The position numbers were made by a program, and so were the translations under genes. Shown here in pieces: positions 46,825 to 57,839 of a stretch of 64,000 nt of DNA. Under the pieces are notes generated by a model. The model was not told where the DNA came from, did no database searches, and worked only from the letters and a program-made list of their open reading frames with translations. How positions within the stretch are numbered: position 1 is the first letter of the stretch; every line of letters starts with the position of its first letter. The DNA is taken from NCBI GenBank assembly GCA_033060915.1, contig CM065380.1:45713001-45777000 (forward strand), given 5' to 3'. Source of the stretch: Euryodendron excelsum (Eukaryota; Streptophyta; Magnoliopsida; Ericales; Pentaphylacaceae).

Positions 46825-47115
46825 GAGATTTTTGGTCTCACATTGGATTGTGGGATTGTAGGATGCGTACAACATTTCTTTCATTTGTTGGCGTAGTGGT
46901 TAAAATTCTTCTTTATGTGCAGATGTTATAGATTCATCCAAGTGGGATGGATGGTTAGATGTTCGTACTCATATCCTGGCTGATGAAGAGCGATAGACTA
47001 GTACACTAGTGGGTGAGTAGGCGTGCCTTCACGTGAGGGAGATGGTCCTATTTGTCAGTGGAGGGGTTTCTATAGCAGGGTGGTGCAGGATATCTATGTG
47101 GAGCATTGAACTTAT

Positions 47116-47460
47116 ATGACTCAGAGAGAGGTGCAGAAGATATTACATTTCATAAAGGATCAGGAGGCTTATGCAGAGTTTCTTTTTGAAATGATGATAG
47201 ATTGTGAGATTTTTTTATTTGATCTTAGGGTGGGAGAGCTAGAGCATGATTTAGATCTGGTGTCAATTGAGCTGGTACTAGTTGTAAAGGTGGACCCAGT
47301 GCCTGTTATGGAGATAGACCATGTGTCAGTCCCAGAGCCTAAGATGGAGGAGGATCCGGAGGAGGAGGATCGAGCTGAGGATCGGGAGGAGAGGATAGGG
47401 GATTTGACAGCGACTTCTAGATATAGACCCTTTGGGGATAGGCACCTTTATTCCCCTTAG
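47116..47460 (+). CDS. Leader ORF upstream of gag, unknown function
   Basis: A 114-codon open frame lies between the primer site and gag. The N-terminal half is hydrophobic and acidic (EFLFEMMIDCEIFLFDL). The C-terminal half is strongly acidic (MEEDPEEEDRAEDREE). It resembles no family I recognise. The frame is on the left side only, because the inverted arm ends (about 48815) before the matching position. It may be a chance frame in the leader, or the first part of an old gag-like protein. Confidence 0.3.
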   Translation: MTQREVQKILHFIKDQEAYAEFLFEMMIDCEIFLFDLRVGELEHDLDLVSIELVLVVKVDPVPVMEIDHVSVPEPKMEEDPEEEDRAEDREERIGDLTATSRYRPFGDRHLYSP

Positions 47461-47830
47461 GGGAGTATCAGTAGTCAAATCCTGTATAGTTTTGTTTTGA
47501 AGTATTAGCCAGTGTGGGTTTGCCCCCTGACCTTATGGATTGGCCTATAGGGATTATTTTTGTGTACATCCCTGGTAGTCGATGATTTTTGTGACTTGGT
47601 TAGTCGTCTAGTTGTTTTGTTTGGGTAGGTGTCAGGGATTGGAGGCGTTGTATATTCCACTGATAGTCTCTGTATATCTGACTCTTTTGATATATATCTA
47701 TGTCTATGTGTGGCTTGTTTAGTTACCTTTATTGTTCATACTTTTCCTTTATACTATATGTATGATTTTTGTTTTTGTCTATCCTTATGCATCGCCATCA
47801 TTGTCAGAAGTTATTTGGGACTAGGACAGA

Positions 47831-48803
47831 TGGTGAATACGAGGAGGCCAGCTAACGTCGGGAACCAACAACCCGACGACATGGCCCAAGTTTGGAGGGC
47901 CATTCATGATAGGGGTGAGGCTATACGGCGAATGGAAAGGTTATCGCCAAGCCCACCAGTTCCAAATCCATCGAACGTTGAGAGTCAACCAGTACCAGAA
48001 AATCTGCCGCTAGTGCCCATAGTGGTGGTAGGAGACCAGAAGTCCAAGTATCTGTGAGATTTTCAAAAATAGAATCCACTTGTGTTTTGGGGAGAGGCAT
48101 ACCCCGACATAGCTGAAGAATGGGTAAATCAAATAAGAAAAATTTTGGACATTATTGGAATGCTGGTAGAGTTTAAAGTGAAATTTACTACTTACAGATT
48201 TTGCGGACCCGCTGAAAATTGGTGGAAGTTAATTAATGGAGGAAGAGAAGTTTAAGGAATGTTATGGGAGGAATTCGTGGAAGTGTTCAATGTGCAGTAT
48301 TTTAGAAGTGTAATGCAGGAGGCTAAGGCAGAAGCTTTTATGCAGTTGCAACAACGAGGATTGACGGTAGCACAATATGCTGCCAAGTTCATTGAGTTAT
48401 CTCGTTATGCACCTGACTTCTTATCTACAGAAATGAAGAAAGCTCAGAGATTTCAGAGAGGATTATGTTTAGCATTAGGGAGAAGTGCGTACCTTTCTCG
48501 GCATTTACAATCACTGGTGTTGTAGATAGGGCTATGAGAATTGAGCAGGATCAAGAGCAACAAAGAATAAAGAACTGGAGGGAATCGGGAAAACGAGGAC
48601 CATGGAAAGGTGACAAAGGAGGGAGTAGCAGCTAAGGGAAATGACCGCGGGGTTATCAACCTTACCCTCAACCACCAAAGGTGATGTCTCAAGGAGATTT
48701 GGGGAGTACCATAGGGAAATGTTTTAACTGTGGATAGGAGGGTCACATAAAAAGGGATTGTCCTTATGCCCCACGAGCGCAAGTAACCCCTCGACCGACG
48801 AAC
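47831..48803 (+). pseudogene. gag fragment of the inverted-LTR element
   Basis: The frame starts MVNTRRPANVGNQQPDDMAQ, a start typical of long-LTR Ty3/Gypsy gag. It continues in the same frame, across stops at 48055-48057 and about 48253, to the capsid motif WEEFVEVFNVQYF ... RGLTVAQYAAKFIELSRYAP (48259-48525). After a frameshift a CCHC knuckle follows (KCFNCG, then a TAG in place of the next codon, then EGHIKRDC, near 48718-48760). The reading then runs straight into inverted leader sequence, and no protease or RT is present. Confidence 0.85.
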
Positions 48804-49090
48804 AGGTTGGACCATCTCCCTCAGGCGAAGACGCGCCTGTTGACCTGCTAGTTTACTAGTCTCTGGCTCCTCATCAGCCAGATTATGAGTACGAACATCA
48901 AACCATCCATCCCACTTCGGTGAATTCATAACGTCTGCACATATAGAAGAATTTTTAGTCACTACTACGCCAACAAATGAAAGAAATACTGTACACGTCC
49001 TACGGTCCACATATCTAAGGTCACGAGTCAACGTATAACAACTAGGCGTGCTCTTCTATTCCCACAATCCCGTGTGAGACCTAAAATCTC

Positions 49091-49104
49091 GCTCTAATAC
49101 CAAT
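49091..49104 (-). promoter_or_regulatory. Right primer-binding site, inverted
   Basis: In the minus direction the sequence reads ATTGGTATTAGAGC next to the end of the inverted LTR, the same initiator Met-type site as in the left arm with one different mismatch. Confidence 0.8.
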
Positions 49105-49105
49105 T

Positions 49106-51329
49106 TGTCATACACCGACTCATCCCATTTTGGGAGAATTAGAATGTGAATGGTATAAAAAAGAAAGATGAAAATATAACAATATTCATCCATAATAGTC
49201 TCACAATACTAGTAGAACTAAGGGGAATATCTAGTAAATAGAATGTTATTCCATCACAAAACAAGTTTTGAGTGACTAATTGGTACAAAAACAAAATACA
49301 CCATCATTAACATATATTACAAAACATGATACAAAATGTAATCTTCTTCCCTTCTTAGCATCTTCTGATACAATTCATGGATTTTTGTTTCTTGCTGCAT
49401 CAGCTCGAATGTTTTTCCATAAAATGGGGTGAGCTGCGAAGCCCAATAGGAAACTAATTCCCATCGAACGCAATAAAAATATATGATGCATTGTGTGGTG
49501 CATGATACTGTCGGCAACATTAATATATACTCAAATAAATCAATGGTTTGAACAATAGGGGATGTATGAATTTTAATAATAATTGGGGATTTACGTTCCT
49601 TGAAACACATTCAATTTTATTATGATCCACTAATGCCACCCTTACTCCAACAATAATCCTATGCCTTCTTTCCTTCACTCCTGGAAGTCTCTAGCCTTCC
49701 TTCCTGCACGCCCGGAAGCATAAAAACACTACCAAGCACAGAGGGTCGAAATCAAAGTGCGAACCATATAACGAGAGCCCATGGCAGATCGTCCCACCCT
49801 TATTTCATCTCACCTATACCATGCTTGGGTGACTAGGTCGTTCTGATTAATTCCCGTAAAACCATTTGTTTATCCGCAATGAATATCCTCAATTTATAAA
49901 GTATCATACAAACTTTGAATTCAACATCTCAAACTTTAAAGTATCAACCGGTTCAAAAGTTATGCATGTGCATTGTTGAATCACGGGATGCTAATGCTTG
50001 AGAATAACACAATCGAATGACTTACATGATCAAAACCAGCCCATATAAGATAATTTCTAATTATATGCCATATATAAAAGTTTTGAGAGCAATCCATCAA
50101 CTTGACATTAATTTCACAAAATTATCGTATAAGTTACTAGCGATTCTAGCAGAAAAGTCCCCTACCTGGAAGTAAGTGCACGTTACTGACAGAAGAACTT
50201 CAGGTTGATGTAATTAAAGGAGCTGCAATAAATATCCAAGAATAGGATAGCTTTTAGTTCAAGTTTTGATAAAGTTGCTAGAAGTGTAGGTTGAGTCACG
50301 GTTACGGTTAGATTGCCAAACAAAATGCACTACGTGTGCTAAAGGTTTTTAGAATCGTCCTAAAAAACAGTTCTGTTTTTGTCCATTTAGACCCCAAAGA
50401 TTAGGTTTTTCGTGAAATCTGTTCTCATAGTATTGTAGAACTTTTCGATACGGTCATTGTGACATCTCGTGGGCCTAAAATGGACTTGAAACAAGTGAGT
50501 TATGGTCATTTTACCAAGGTGCAGTAAATCTCTCTGAAAATTCTATTTTAGAAGAAAATTGGTTTGCAAGTTCTTTTCCTAGTTTTCCAAGGATAGTGCA
50601 GCACTAGGCCACTACCCCCACAACAAGCCACACAAAATTTTATAAAAGTGACGAGTTCACATGAATCAAGCTTTACATTAAATCAAAAGTAAAGTACTTT
50701 CAAGCATATACTCTGAAGACTAGAAGCATATACTTTGAAGAAGGCTTTCAATGGAAACTTCTTGAATCAAAATAGGTGTAAAAGTGATTACCTTGAAGAT
50801 AGATCTTGGAAAGACTTGATGGAATTGGAGGATGACTTGCTTAGACTTGATGTTCTTCCAAGTGCTTGAGAGAGTTTGGAAGACAAATGTGAGAGGTTAT
50901 GAAAAGTAGAAGAGAAGTCTTGGTCTTCAAGAGAGATACAAAATGTGTATATAGTTCATATGATTTGAAGTGAACACTTGGCAAGAATTGGACGGGTCTT
51001 GCAAAAGTAATTAGGGTTTGATTAGATTAGTACAAATGGCATGATCCAAGGGTTGAAGAAAGTAGATTTTTTTGTAGACACGTTGGAGATGATGACAAGT
51101 GTCTTAAAAGATATGTATGCTTGTAAGATTGAAGGAGAAATGGACAAGTGTCCTATATTTTTCTATCTTACCACCTTTTTATAATATAGCACAAACTTGC
51201 CCCTAGTTTCTAAGAATTGCATAACTTACCCTTACTTAGCATTTTATACTCCTAGTTCATAGGCCCTAAAATCACAAATATATACACAATATGAATACAT
51301 TTTACTATTCAAGTTTAGCGGGTGTTACA
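49106..51329 (-). repeat. Right LTR, inverted
   Basis: 2,224 bp. In the minus direction it runs TGTAACACCCGC...GTGTATGACA. It meets host sequence with its U3 end, whereas a normal right LTR meets host sequence with U5. The minus-strand leader after it has an extra stretch of about 60 bp (about 49001-49060) compared with the left arm. Confidence 0.92.
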
Positions 51330-51740
51330 TGTTAACTTCTTTACAGGGCCCTTTCGGTTCAAATTGTGAGACCTATACATTTTGTAGGTTAATAATGTTG
51401 TTGGAAACTTGGAATACACCTTTGGGTGAAGTATTTATTTGTGTTAGTGAAGGAAATTTTGTTCTTGATGTTATTATCCTCTTAACTGTTCCTAGAGAGA
51501 GTAACACGGTGTAAACCTGTTATTTTTAATACACTGGAAGAATGGAATCGGATTACAGTCCCATGGTTTTTCCTCTTTGTGTGGTTTCCATGTAAAATCG
51601 GTGCCTCCTTGTGGGTGTGATTATTTGGTTATATTTTCTTGTGTGGCTTTGGTTGAGTTATTGTTGCTTGAATTAACCTCATTTTAATATCATAAAGAAG
51701 AGGAAAAAAGTTCTGCTCGTGTGTGGTTCTTTTCCCAACA

Positions 51741-52850
51741 TAACTCTAGAATAGGCTTTACAGATTATGACTTTTCTCAACTTAGAAAAGGTCAACGATC
51801 TACTGCTGTCTTAGAAAAGAGGAAAACAGTCATTGTACACTAATTGCATCGCTGTTCTTGGAACACTTAATACGAATCTTAAACTAGCCATGAATGCCCA
51901 AGATCTATAATGACAATGCTAAAAGTTGGCAATATCTTATGTGTATGGTAGCTTCTGAATAACTCAATGGAACTCTACGAATGAATTGACAATTGCAAGA
52001 CTCATAGTTGAAGTACAACCCGAAGGACTAACTCACTAATTCCTCATCAAAGTCAGTTTCAGAGTAGCAACAATAATTTTAGAACATTAGACAATCCCTC
52101 TAAGGCTTCTTGGTGTAACCTCACTTGAATTCTAAGCTGTCTGGGGTTTTTTGTATGAAGTTAGAACCTTGTGATCTCTTCTCATTGGGATAAGATACTT
52201 TTTGTAGTATTTTTTCAGAAAGAACTATCATCTTCAGTCTCAAAGATGATTTATTGCTAACTAATGCTGGATAAAGTCCAAAGTTAAAGAAGAATAAAGA
52301 GAGAAAAAAGGATTATTGCAAATTTGAGATCTTATGGTCTCTGGACAACACTTCCCTGTTTGACATTCATATTTTTATAAAATTTGAAACCACTATAATA
52401 TTCTTCAGCTGTGGGCTTGCTTACATCTCCAAGGTTACTTTAAAAAAGGTTTGTTGGGATGTGGGGCACTTATTCCAACTCCACTGTTTTACTTGAAATG
52501 GTTTCTTTTATGAAGTTCAACGCAGTTTTATTTCTCTCAAAAACACTAGTATATCCCCTACTACTATACTTATGGCTAGCTCTGTGCGGCCTAGAATATA
52601 GAATACATGTGTACTCAGATGAACTTATCATAGAAGAAGTTAACTGATATGCTTTTATTGTCACATTAAATGTGCATATGATATGTGCTTTTATTAAACT
52701 CAACTGTCTACATTGTTCAGAATATATAGTAGTATCCAACATCTTTTATTTACCGCAGCACCAATAAGAAGGCTCTGGTTTCTTGTTCCATCTCTCAAAA
52801 TTTGTCATGCTTATGCCTGATAGGCCTAAAATCTTGTTTTTGGTAAACAG
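51741..52850. other. Unassigned distal part of NAD kinase intron 1
   Basis: AT-rich sequence with no supportable gene. It leads to the polypyrimidine-containing acceptor TGTTTTTGGTAAACAG before exon 2. Confidence 0.5.
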
Positions 52851-52998
52851 GGAAGTGCAAGTGTTTCCCCGCTGGAGAATGGTTTTGTTGATTCACTAGC
52901 AACTTTGAATTCTGAGAAGGCAGTGCAGGAAATTATCCAACAACCACTCATTCAGGGAATTGAGGATCATCTGATAGAGTTCTCAGAGGCCATGAGAA
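52851..52998 (+). CDS. NADK1: NAD kinase 1-like, coding exon 2
   Basis: 148 bp, entered in phase 0 and left in phase 1 (ATG AGA A, then GTATGA). It encodes a variable Ser-rich start, then EKAVQEIIQQPLIQGIEDHL and IEFSEAMR. The I-E-F-S-E-A stretch and the EKAVQE block are conserved in plant NAD kinase 1 N-terminal regions, which lie before the catalytic domain. The position after the last Arg is completed by exon 3 to Thr. Confidence 0.93.
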
Positions 52999-53124
52999 GT
53001 ATGATTAGTTTTTGAATCCCTGAAACTGCTAATATCTTTACTGGAACTATTTTCTATGCCTGGCTTTCTGGTCTTGGACTTGATGCTTATATACATGCAT
53101 ATCTTTTTCCCAATTCATTTTTAG

Positions 53125-53244
53125 CTGTTTCAAAGGCATTAAGACGAGCTGCTGAAGGGAAGGCTTCTGCTCAAGCCGAGGCAGCTGAATGGAAACGTAA
53201 ATATGAACTGGAGAGGGCACATAATCTTCAGTTGGAGCACAAAG
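53125..53244 (+). CDS. NADK1: NAD kinase 1-like, coding exon 3
   Basis: 120 bp, phase 1 to phase 1, acceptor TTTTTAG, donor GGTTCT (53245). It encodes [20 protein letters not shown] followed by [19 protein letters not shown]. This Ala/Glu/Lys-rich, probably helical or coiled segment is the most conserved N-terminal part of plant NADK1. The 126-bp intron 2 before it is the only short intron in the gene. Confidence 0.95.
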
Positions 53245-53796
53245 GTTCTAATGATCAAACAACATGTATTAATTAATCACACCTCCATGCATCTAGAGAG
53301 TAATATGAAATTGCTGATGGCATTGTTTTGTACATTTTGCAGGTGACTTAAACTCAGTTCTCTATGCCTTATCCCTTCTGCTCAGAGTTGGGACATGAAT
53401 TATTTCCTGCCATCCAGATCTACTGGAGCCATTTATTTATTTTTGTGATGGGGGCTTCATCTGTAGATGAGGTTAATTCACAGAACAGGATCTATGCATG
53501 TGGCCCCAAGCCAGAGAGTTGAACCAGGGGCATCTGCTTCCTCAGATGTTGCCGGTGCTGATTTATTCCACCTTATTTGGGGACATTTATTTTGTTATTA
53601 GATGGTTCTCACATGCCTTCCCTTACACAACCTTGCATCTGGATTTTTGTTGAACTTCCCTTTTTACTTGCAACAGATTCATCTTAAACCAAATGGTTCC
53701 ACTGTATTGCTATAATGGTTGGACTTAATTTGTTTTGATAAATATAATGGCTGGACTTGTTTTTAAGTCCAGTAATGGGTAGACTTAAAGTGCACT

Positions 53797-54296
53797 CTAA
53801 GAAGCACGGCGACGCACCGGGGATACAGACATGGGACTCGACAATTTTGAAGAAAAAAGAGGATACGGACACAGTGGCTACGAAAACATGAAATATTATT
53901 TTATTTGCTGTTTATATAAATGTAACATCAACAAATCACAAAAATTGACAAATAACATTGATTTAACATGAAAAACACCATTTAATTCATAATTTGAACA
54001 TCATTTAACATAAAACATGATGAAAACAAGTTTACAACTTTAAACATTACAATTTAATAGGTATAAATCCACCTTAATTTTATTTTATTGTTGGATCCCA
54101 TATGTTCTTGAAGACTTGCTATGTATTTCATGTGTATGTACCCCCAAAATGTCCGAAGTATGTCAGACTCTAAAAGAATTAAAAAAAATGATAGGACATT
54201 AGGACCCATGTTGAACACGTTTGGGGAGTGTCCAATGATTGTCTGTATTGTCCAACATGGATACATCACCTTCGTAGAAGTGTCCGTGCTTCGTAG
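53797..54296. mobile_element. hAT-type MITE, family 1, TSD AGTGCACT
   Basis: A 500-bp element with ends CTAAGAAGCACGG and, inverted, CTACGAAGCACGGACAC. The flanks are the perfect 8-bp repeat AGTGCACT (53789-53796, 54297-54304). The interior is non-coding and AT-rich. It interrupted the first unit of the tandem repeat that continues at 54336. Confidence 0.9.
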
Positions 54297-54335
54297 AGTG
54301 CACTTGACATCAATCATCCTCAACTAAAATCATAG

Positions 54336-54676
54336 GGTTCCTTTGAATTGGTACAATGGTTCAACCCTTTTTTGGTCCAAACAACGGTTGGACTTTATTG
54401 TGCTTGACATCAATCATCTTAACTGCTCTTGTCACATGCTGAACTGCTGCTACTTATACCTTCTCAGTTCTCACTATGAGTTTATTTCTTCTATCCTTAA
54501 ATCAGATGGTTCCTCTTTATGGTACAAATGGTTCCACCTTTTTCTGGTCCAAACAACAGTTGGACTTTATTGTGCTTGGCATAAATCATTTTAACTACTC
54601 TCGTCACATGCTGAACTGCTTCTACTTATAGCTTCTCAGTTCTCACTATTGAGTTCATTTCTTCTATCCTTCCTGT
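54336..54676 (+). repeat. Two tandem units of about 170 bp (third, broken unit to the left)
   Basis: Units start at about 54336 and 54507. Shared text includes GGTCCAAACAAC, GGTTGGACTTTATTGTGCTT / AGTTGGACTTTATTGTGCTT and TCACATGCTGAACTGCT. Sequence on both sides of the MITE (about 53690-53796 and 54305-54330) is similar to the unit, including TGACATCAATCATC, so a first unit was probably split by the MITE. Confidence 0.88.
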
Positions 54677-56071
54677 CTCATCTTCATATTCATCTCAACA
54701 TCGTCATTTTTAGAGTGTTCATTTTTTAGACATGGTTTTTCCATGTACAAAGAACTTTGACATAAAGCACTATAGCCAGACATCATATAAAGCTCACCCA
54801 ACGATTTGATGGGTATATGTCTTTCAAAGAATGCTTTAGAATCTCTTGTTCACCTCATTCCTCTTTGTCTATTTTACATGCAATTCTATCTTCTATATTT
54901 CTTCCTAGATGATCTATTCGTCACTTCAAGAATACCTTGGCCATTAATTTACAGCATTTTTCATTTATAGACCACTGTTTCTAAAGTGTTTAGGTCTTTC
55001 TTATCCTTTAACCTTTTGTTGTCCAAAAAGCAACTCAAGAAGGGATGTGAATTGGGTTTTTAAAAATTTAAAAACAACTTATTGCAATAATGCGATATGA
55101 CAGTTATGAGCAAGCTCTAAACTAGAATGAGAAAACTCAATTGGACAGTGAGTTAAAAACTTAATAAAGCAGATAAGAGAATGGTCAAAACCAGATATGA
55201 GAATACTCAATTATCCAAAGAGCAACTATCGTTTAAATAACTAAATGAGAATGCTCAATGTTCAGTATGAGAATGCTCAATTAAACATAGAGTTAAGTTC
55301 ACTTCAGATCTAGAAAGGAGAAATCTCAAAGTAAGAATGTGCAAGCTCAAAAACCTAGCAGTGAACGAATTTGCACCTGTTGCTTTTATGGAATAATTTT
55401 ATCAAGCAATGTTAGAGATATATGCAATGATTTCACCATACAATGTTAGAGTTATCTATCAATAAGATAAAACATGGCAAGCATAAAAGAATAAAGCAAG
55501 CAATAAAGGAAGACACAAGATTTATCGTGGTTCGGCACTCCCTTGGTATACATCCATTCCCCAATACTCCTTTCTTGAGATTTTGTCTCTATTATATCCA
55601 AATCCAGAATACAGCTACTAACTTTGCCGGCACCAGTCCACCTTACAAGTAATCACATACTCCCAAACTAGCTTTCTAACCCAGGTGCTAGCTCAAACCT
55701 GAACAAGTGATTTTAGCACTCCAACTAGTTTCTCTCACAGGTACTAGTTACACCCAAACCCCTCCCTTACAATGAAGAAAGTACAAGAGAACATCTCTTG
55801 TTTTACAATCAATTCTCTCATAGAATGAATATATCAATGAAGTTTAGAGAATACAAAGATATGACTTTAGAACACAATGGCTTAAGAACACAAAGACTTC
55901 ACAAGAGAATGATTTCACTTTTGTTGGCTTAGTTGGTGTGTCCTTCTTCAGCCGTTGGTATATATATAGGCTTTTGATCTCCTTTGATTTTCAAACTAGC
56001 CGTTGGAAATGATCTTCCAGCCTTTATCTTACCAAAAATTGCATCCAAGATCTTTGAGACTCCTAGCCATT

Positions 56072-56093
56072 TGGAGAGAGAGAGAGAGAGAGA
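56072..56093. repeat. (GA)n microsatellite
   Basis: A run of about 11 GA units inside the LTR-like insertion. Confidence 0.95.
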
Positions 56094-56680
56094 AGATATG
56101 CCATTTGAATTTTCTTTCCAAAACTGACTTGAACCAGCTATGATGCTTCCATCTTGAGATTTAAATTTGAATTTGAATTTGACTTGAAATTGGACAGCTG
56201 CTAGCTTTCCTTTTTTTGTAGATGTCAGCCGAAATCTTCTTCAATCTTTAATCTTTGAAGTCAAATCTATCTTGATATAATATCTTTCCTTTTGACCAAA
56301 AATATCTTCTTCAAATCTTCTTGTCTTTGATTTGAATTTGAATTTGATTCTTTGAAGTCAAATCTTCTTTGATACAAAATTTTTCCTTGACTGAAAATAC
56401 ATTTGATGCTTGAAGATGGTTCTTGGTTTGCTGTAATTTCTTTCCATGTAGCCTTTGACCGAGAATCATTTGATGCTAGAGGCTCCACCAACATTTTGTT
56501 GGCTTGTAGATTTAGATATTGTCCTCCATTGCTTCCATTCACAAACGTTCCACAAGAGTAGTTTCTCATTGACCTTTGATCCTCCTAGAGAAATAATTAG
56601 ATCTTCTGATTATTCCTCTATTTCCATATTGCATTCCCACGATCTTTGCATTGGATATTTCCTGTCAAAACTTTGAAATG

Positions 56681-56812
56681 CAATCTAGCCAAGATATGTT
56701 TAGCAAGATACAATCTAGCAAAGTTATATTTATTAAGATAAAATCTAGCAAAGATATATCTAGCAAGATATAATTTAGCCGAGATATATTTAACAAGATA
56801 AAAATCATTTAA
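56681..56812 (+). repeat. Short tandem repeat, about 32-35 bp units
   Basis: Four imperfect units built on AATCTAGCAAAGATATAT followed by TTAGCAAGATA. They lie near the right end of the LTR-like insertion. Confidence 0.8.
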
Positions 56813-57839
56813 GTTTGATCATCAAAATATAAAATTAACATTATGGAAACCTTGGGGTTAACCCTTTTGATTTTGAACTGTGTTTTTGTATTTTAATTAA
56901 AATTTAATCCTTCCATTTTTTAATCTACTAAAACTATATGGGTAGCAAATGTATGTTACATTTAAGGACATTTTCTTTAATATACCTCATAAATTCAGTT
57001 ATAAAGATTCCGAGAATATATATACACACACGAGTATAAAAGATGCTTGAATATAGTTACTTGACATTGAGCTTTCATGTGAAGGTAATGTTTTGGAAAT
57101 TCAATTCTCCCTCTGACTATTGTCATGTCTCTTAGTACTTGTTTTGTCATGTCAATATATTTACTTTGATGTTTCTGTTAACAACTATAGCACAATACCT
57201 TCCTGTGCCTCCTCTTATGTTTTAGTTAAGTGGAGAAATATCAAACAGAAAATCATTCCTCTTATTACCTGTGAGACAATAGCTTGCTCCAAAGGCTTGA
57301 TATGTGAGGGAACATGCCAACTATTTAGATCAAGCTCTCATACTCTCCCTCATGTACAACCCTCTCTGGCATGCGGAGAAACACGCAAGCAGACTGGCTG
57401 CATTATAGACACTGTACATGTTTTATATACAAAATTTCCTTACATAGTTCGCTCCATCCTGTGTACCCAATCTATGAAGTTGTATGGATTGTCATACACC
57501 TTAAATTTTGCTTTGCATAAAGCCTCCTTGTCTCCTTTTTCATCCCCTGTATCTTTCAAAATTATTCTTTTTTTTTTTTTGGTCCAACTGATGGGGCTAC
57601 ACAACTCATCTTTGCAAGTCTTGTAATAGGCTTAAATGGTATTAGTATTGAGCAATATTACTTAAGTTGGCTTGAGGTTTTTTGCTTTAAAGGAGAGGTT
57701 ACTACAAATCTCAGGAGAACTTTTTATGAAGTTCTCTTAAAAGTTTTCTTCTTCCTTTGGAAACCTTCTTTTTTTTTTGCCTTGGGAGTGAAAATCTTAC
57801 CTTGCTAGTTTTCAGTTGGCTTGTTTTGATGTTGTCCCA

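Larger units (their letters stand above)
44566..51329. mobile_element. Inverted-LTR Ty3/Gypsy derivative
   Basis: A 6.76-kb unit: LTR (44566-46809, plus orientation), primer site, leader, partial gag, then an inverted leader, primer site and LTR (51329-49106, minus orientation). Both outer ends are the U3 end (TGTAAC...), so each host junction touches U3. Flanks TATTA (44561-44565) and TGTTA (51330-51334) match at 4 of 5. Outside them the Copia LTR is continuous, so the unit appears to have entered as a whole. The switch of orientation is at about 48805, just after the gag zinc knuckle, and pol is absent. The arms are roughly 85-90% alike by eye. Confidence 0.88.
42911..51740 (+). mobile_element. 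Right LTR of the Copia element, split by two insertions
   Basis: The LTR is in three parts: 42911-43165, 44474-44565 and 51330-51740 (about 755 bp in all). It starts TGTGGCGGAGGG and ends TTTCCCAACA. The parts align in order with the left LTR (40951 onward). No matching target duplication was found outside the two LTRs (AGGAT versus TAACT), which may reflect decay or recombination with another copy. Confidence 0.8.
38984..52850 (+). other. Intron 1 of the NAD kinase gene (13.9 kb)
   Basis: Donor GTATGT at 38984, acceptor GGTAAACAG ending at 52850. From 40951 to 51740 it is filled by a collapsed Copia element with three later insertions. The remainder (38984-40450, 40800-40950, 51741-52850) is unassigned AT-rich sequence without a credible exon. 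A possible LINE-type end (ACTTATCAATAAAAAA) is at about 40169-40186. Confidence 0.85.
55017..56862 (-). mobile_element. Copia-type LTR insertion, similar to 32118-33806
   Basis: About 1.85 kb starting TGTTGTCC and containing CAACTCAAGAAGGG near the left end and ACAAGATTTATCGTGGTTCGG in two blocks further in. The layout matches the solo LTR at 32118-33806. CCTTT flanks both ends (55012-55016 and 56863-56867), but the right end reads GGTTAAC rather than the usual ...ACA, so the boundary is less certain. Confidence 0.6.

Noticed and set aside
52743..52800. Alternative start of NAD kinase exon 2 further upstream
   Set aside because: The frame contains stops before 52850, and the acceptor at 52850 alone gives correct phase with exon 1.
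53440..53560. Possible minus-strand SINE (GGTTCAACTC on the complement)
   Set aside because: A B-box-like motif is present, but no credible A box at the right distance and no tail or target repeat.
57120..57626. Plus-strand frame of 168 codons in NAD kinase intron 3
   Set aside because: The Cys-rich look is compositional. No domain, no splice-site support and no place in the NAD kinase protein, whose exons 3 and 4 join in phase without it.
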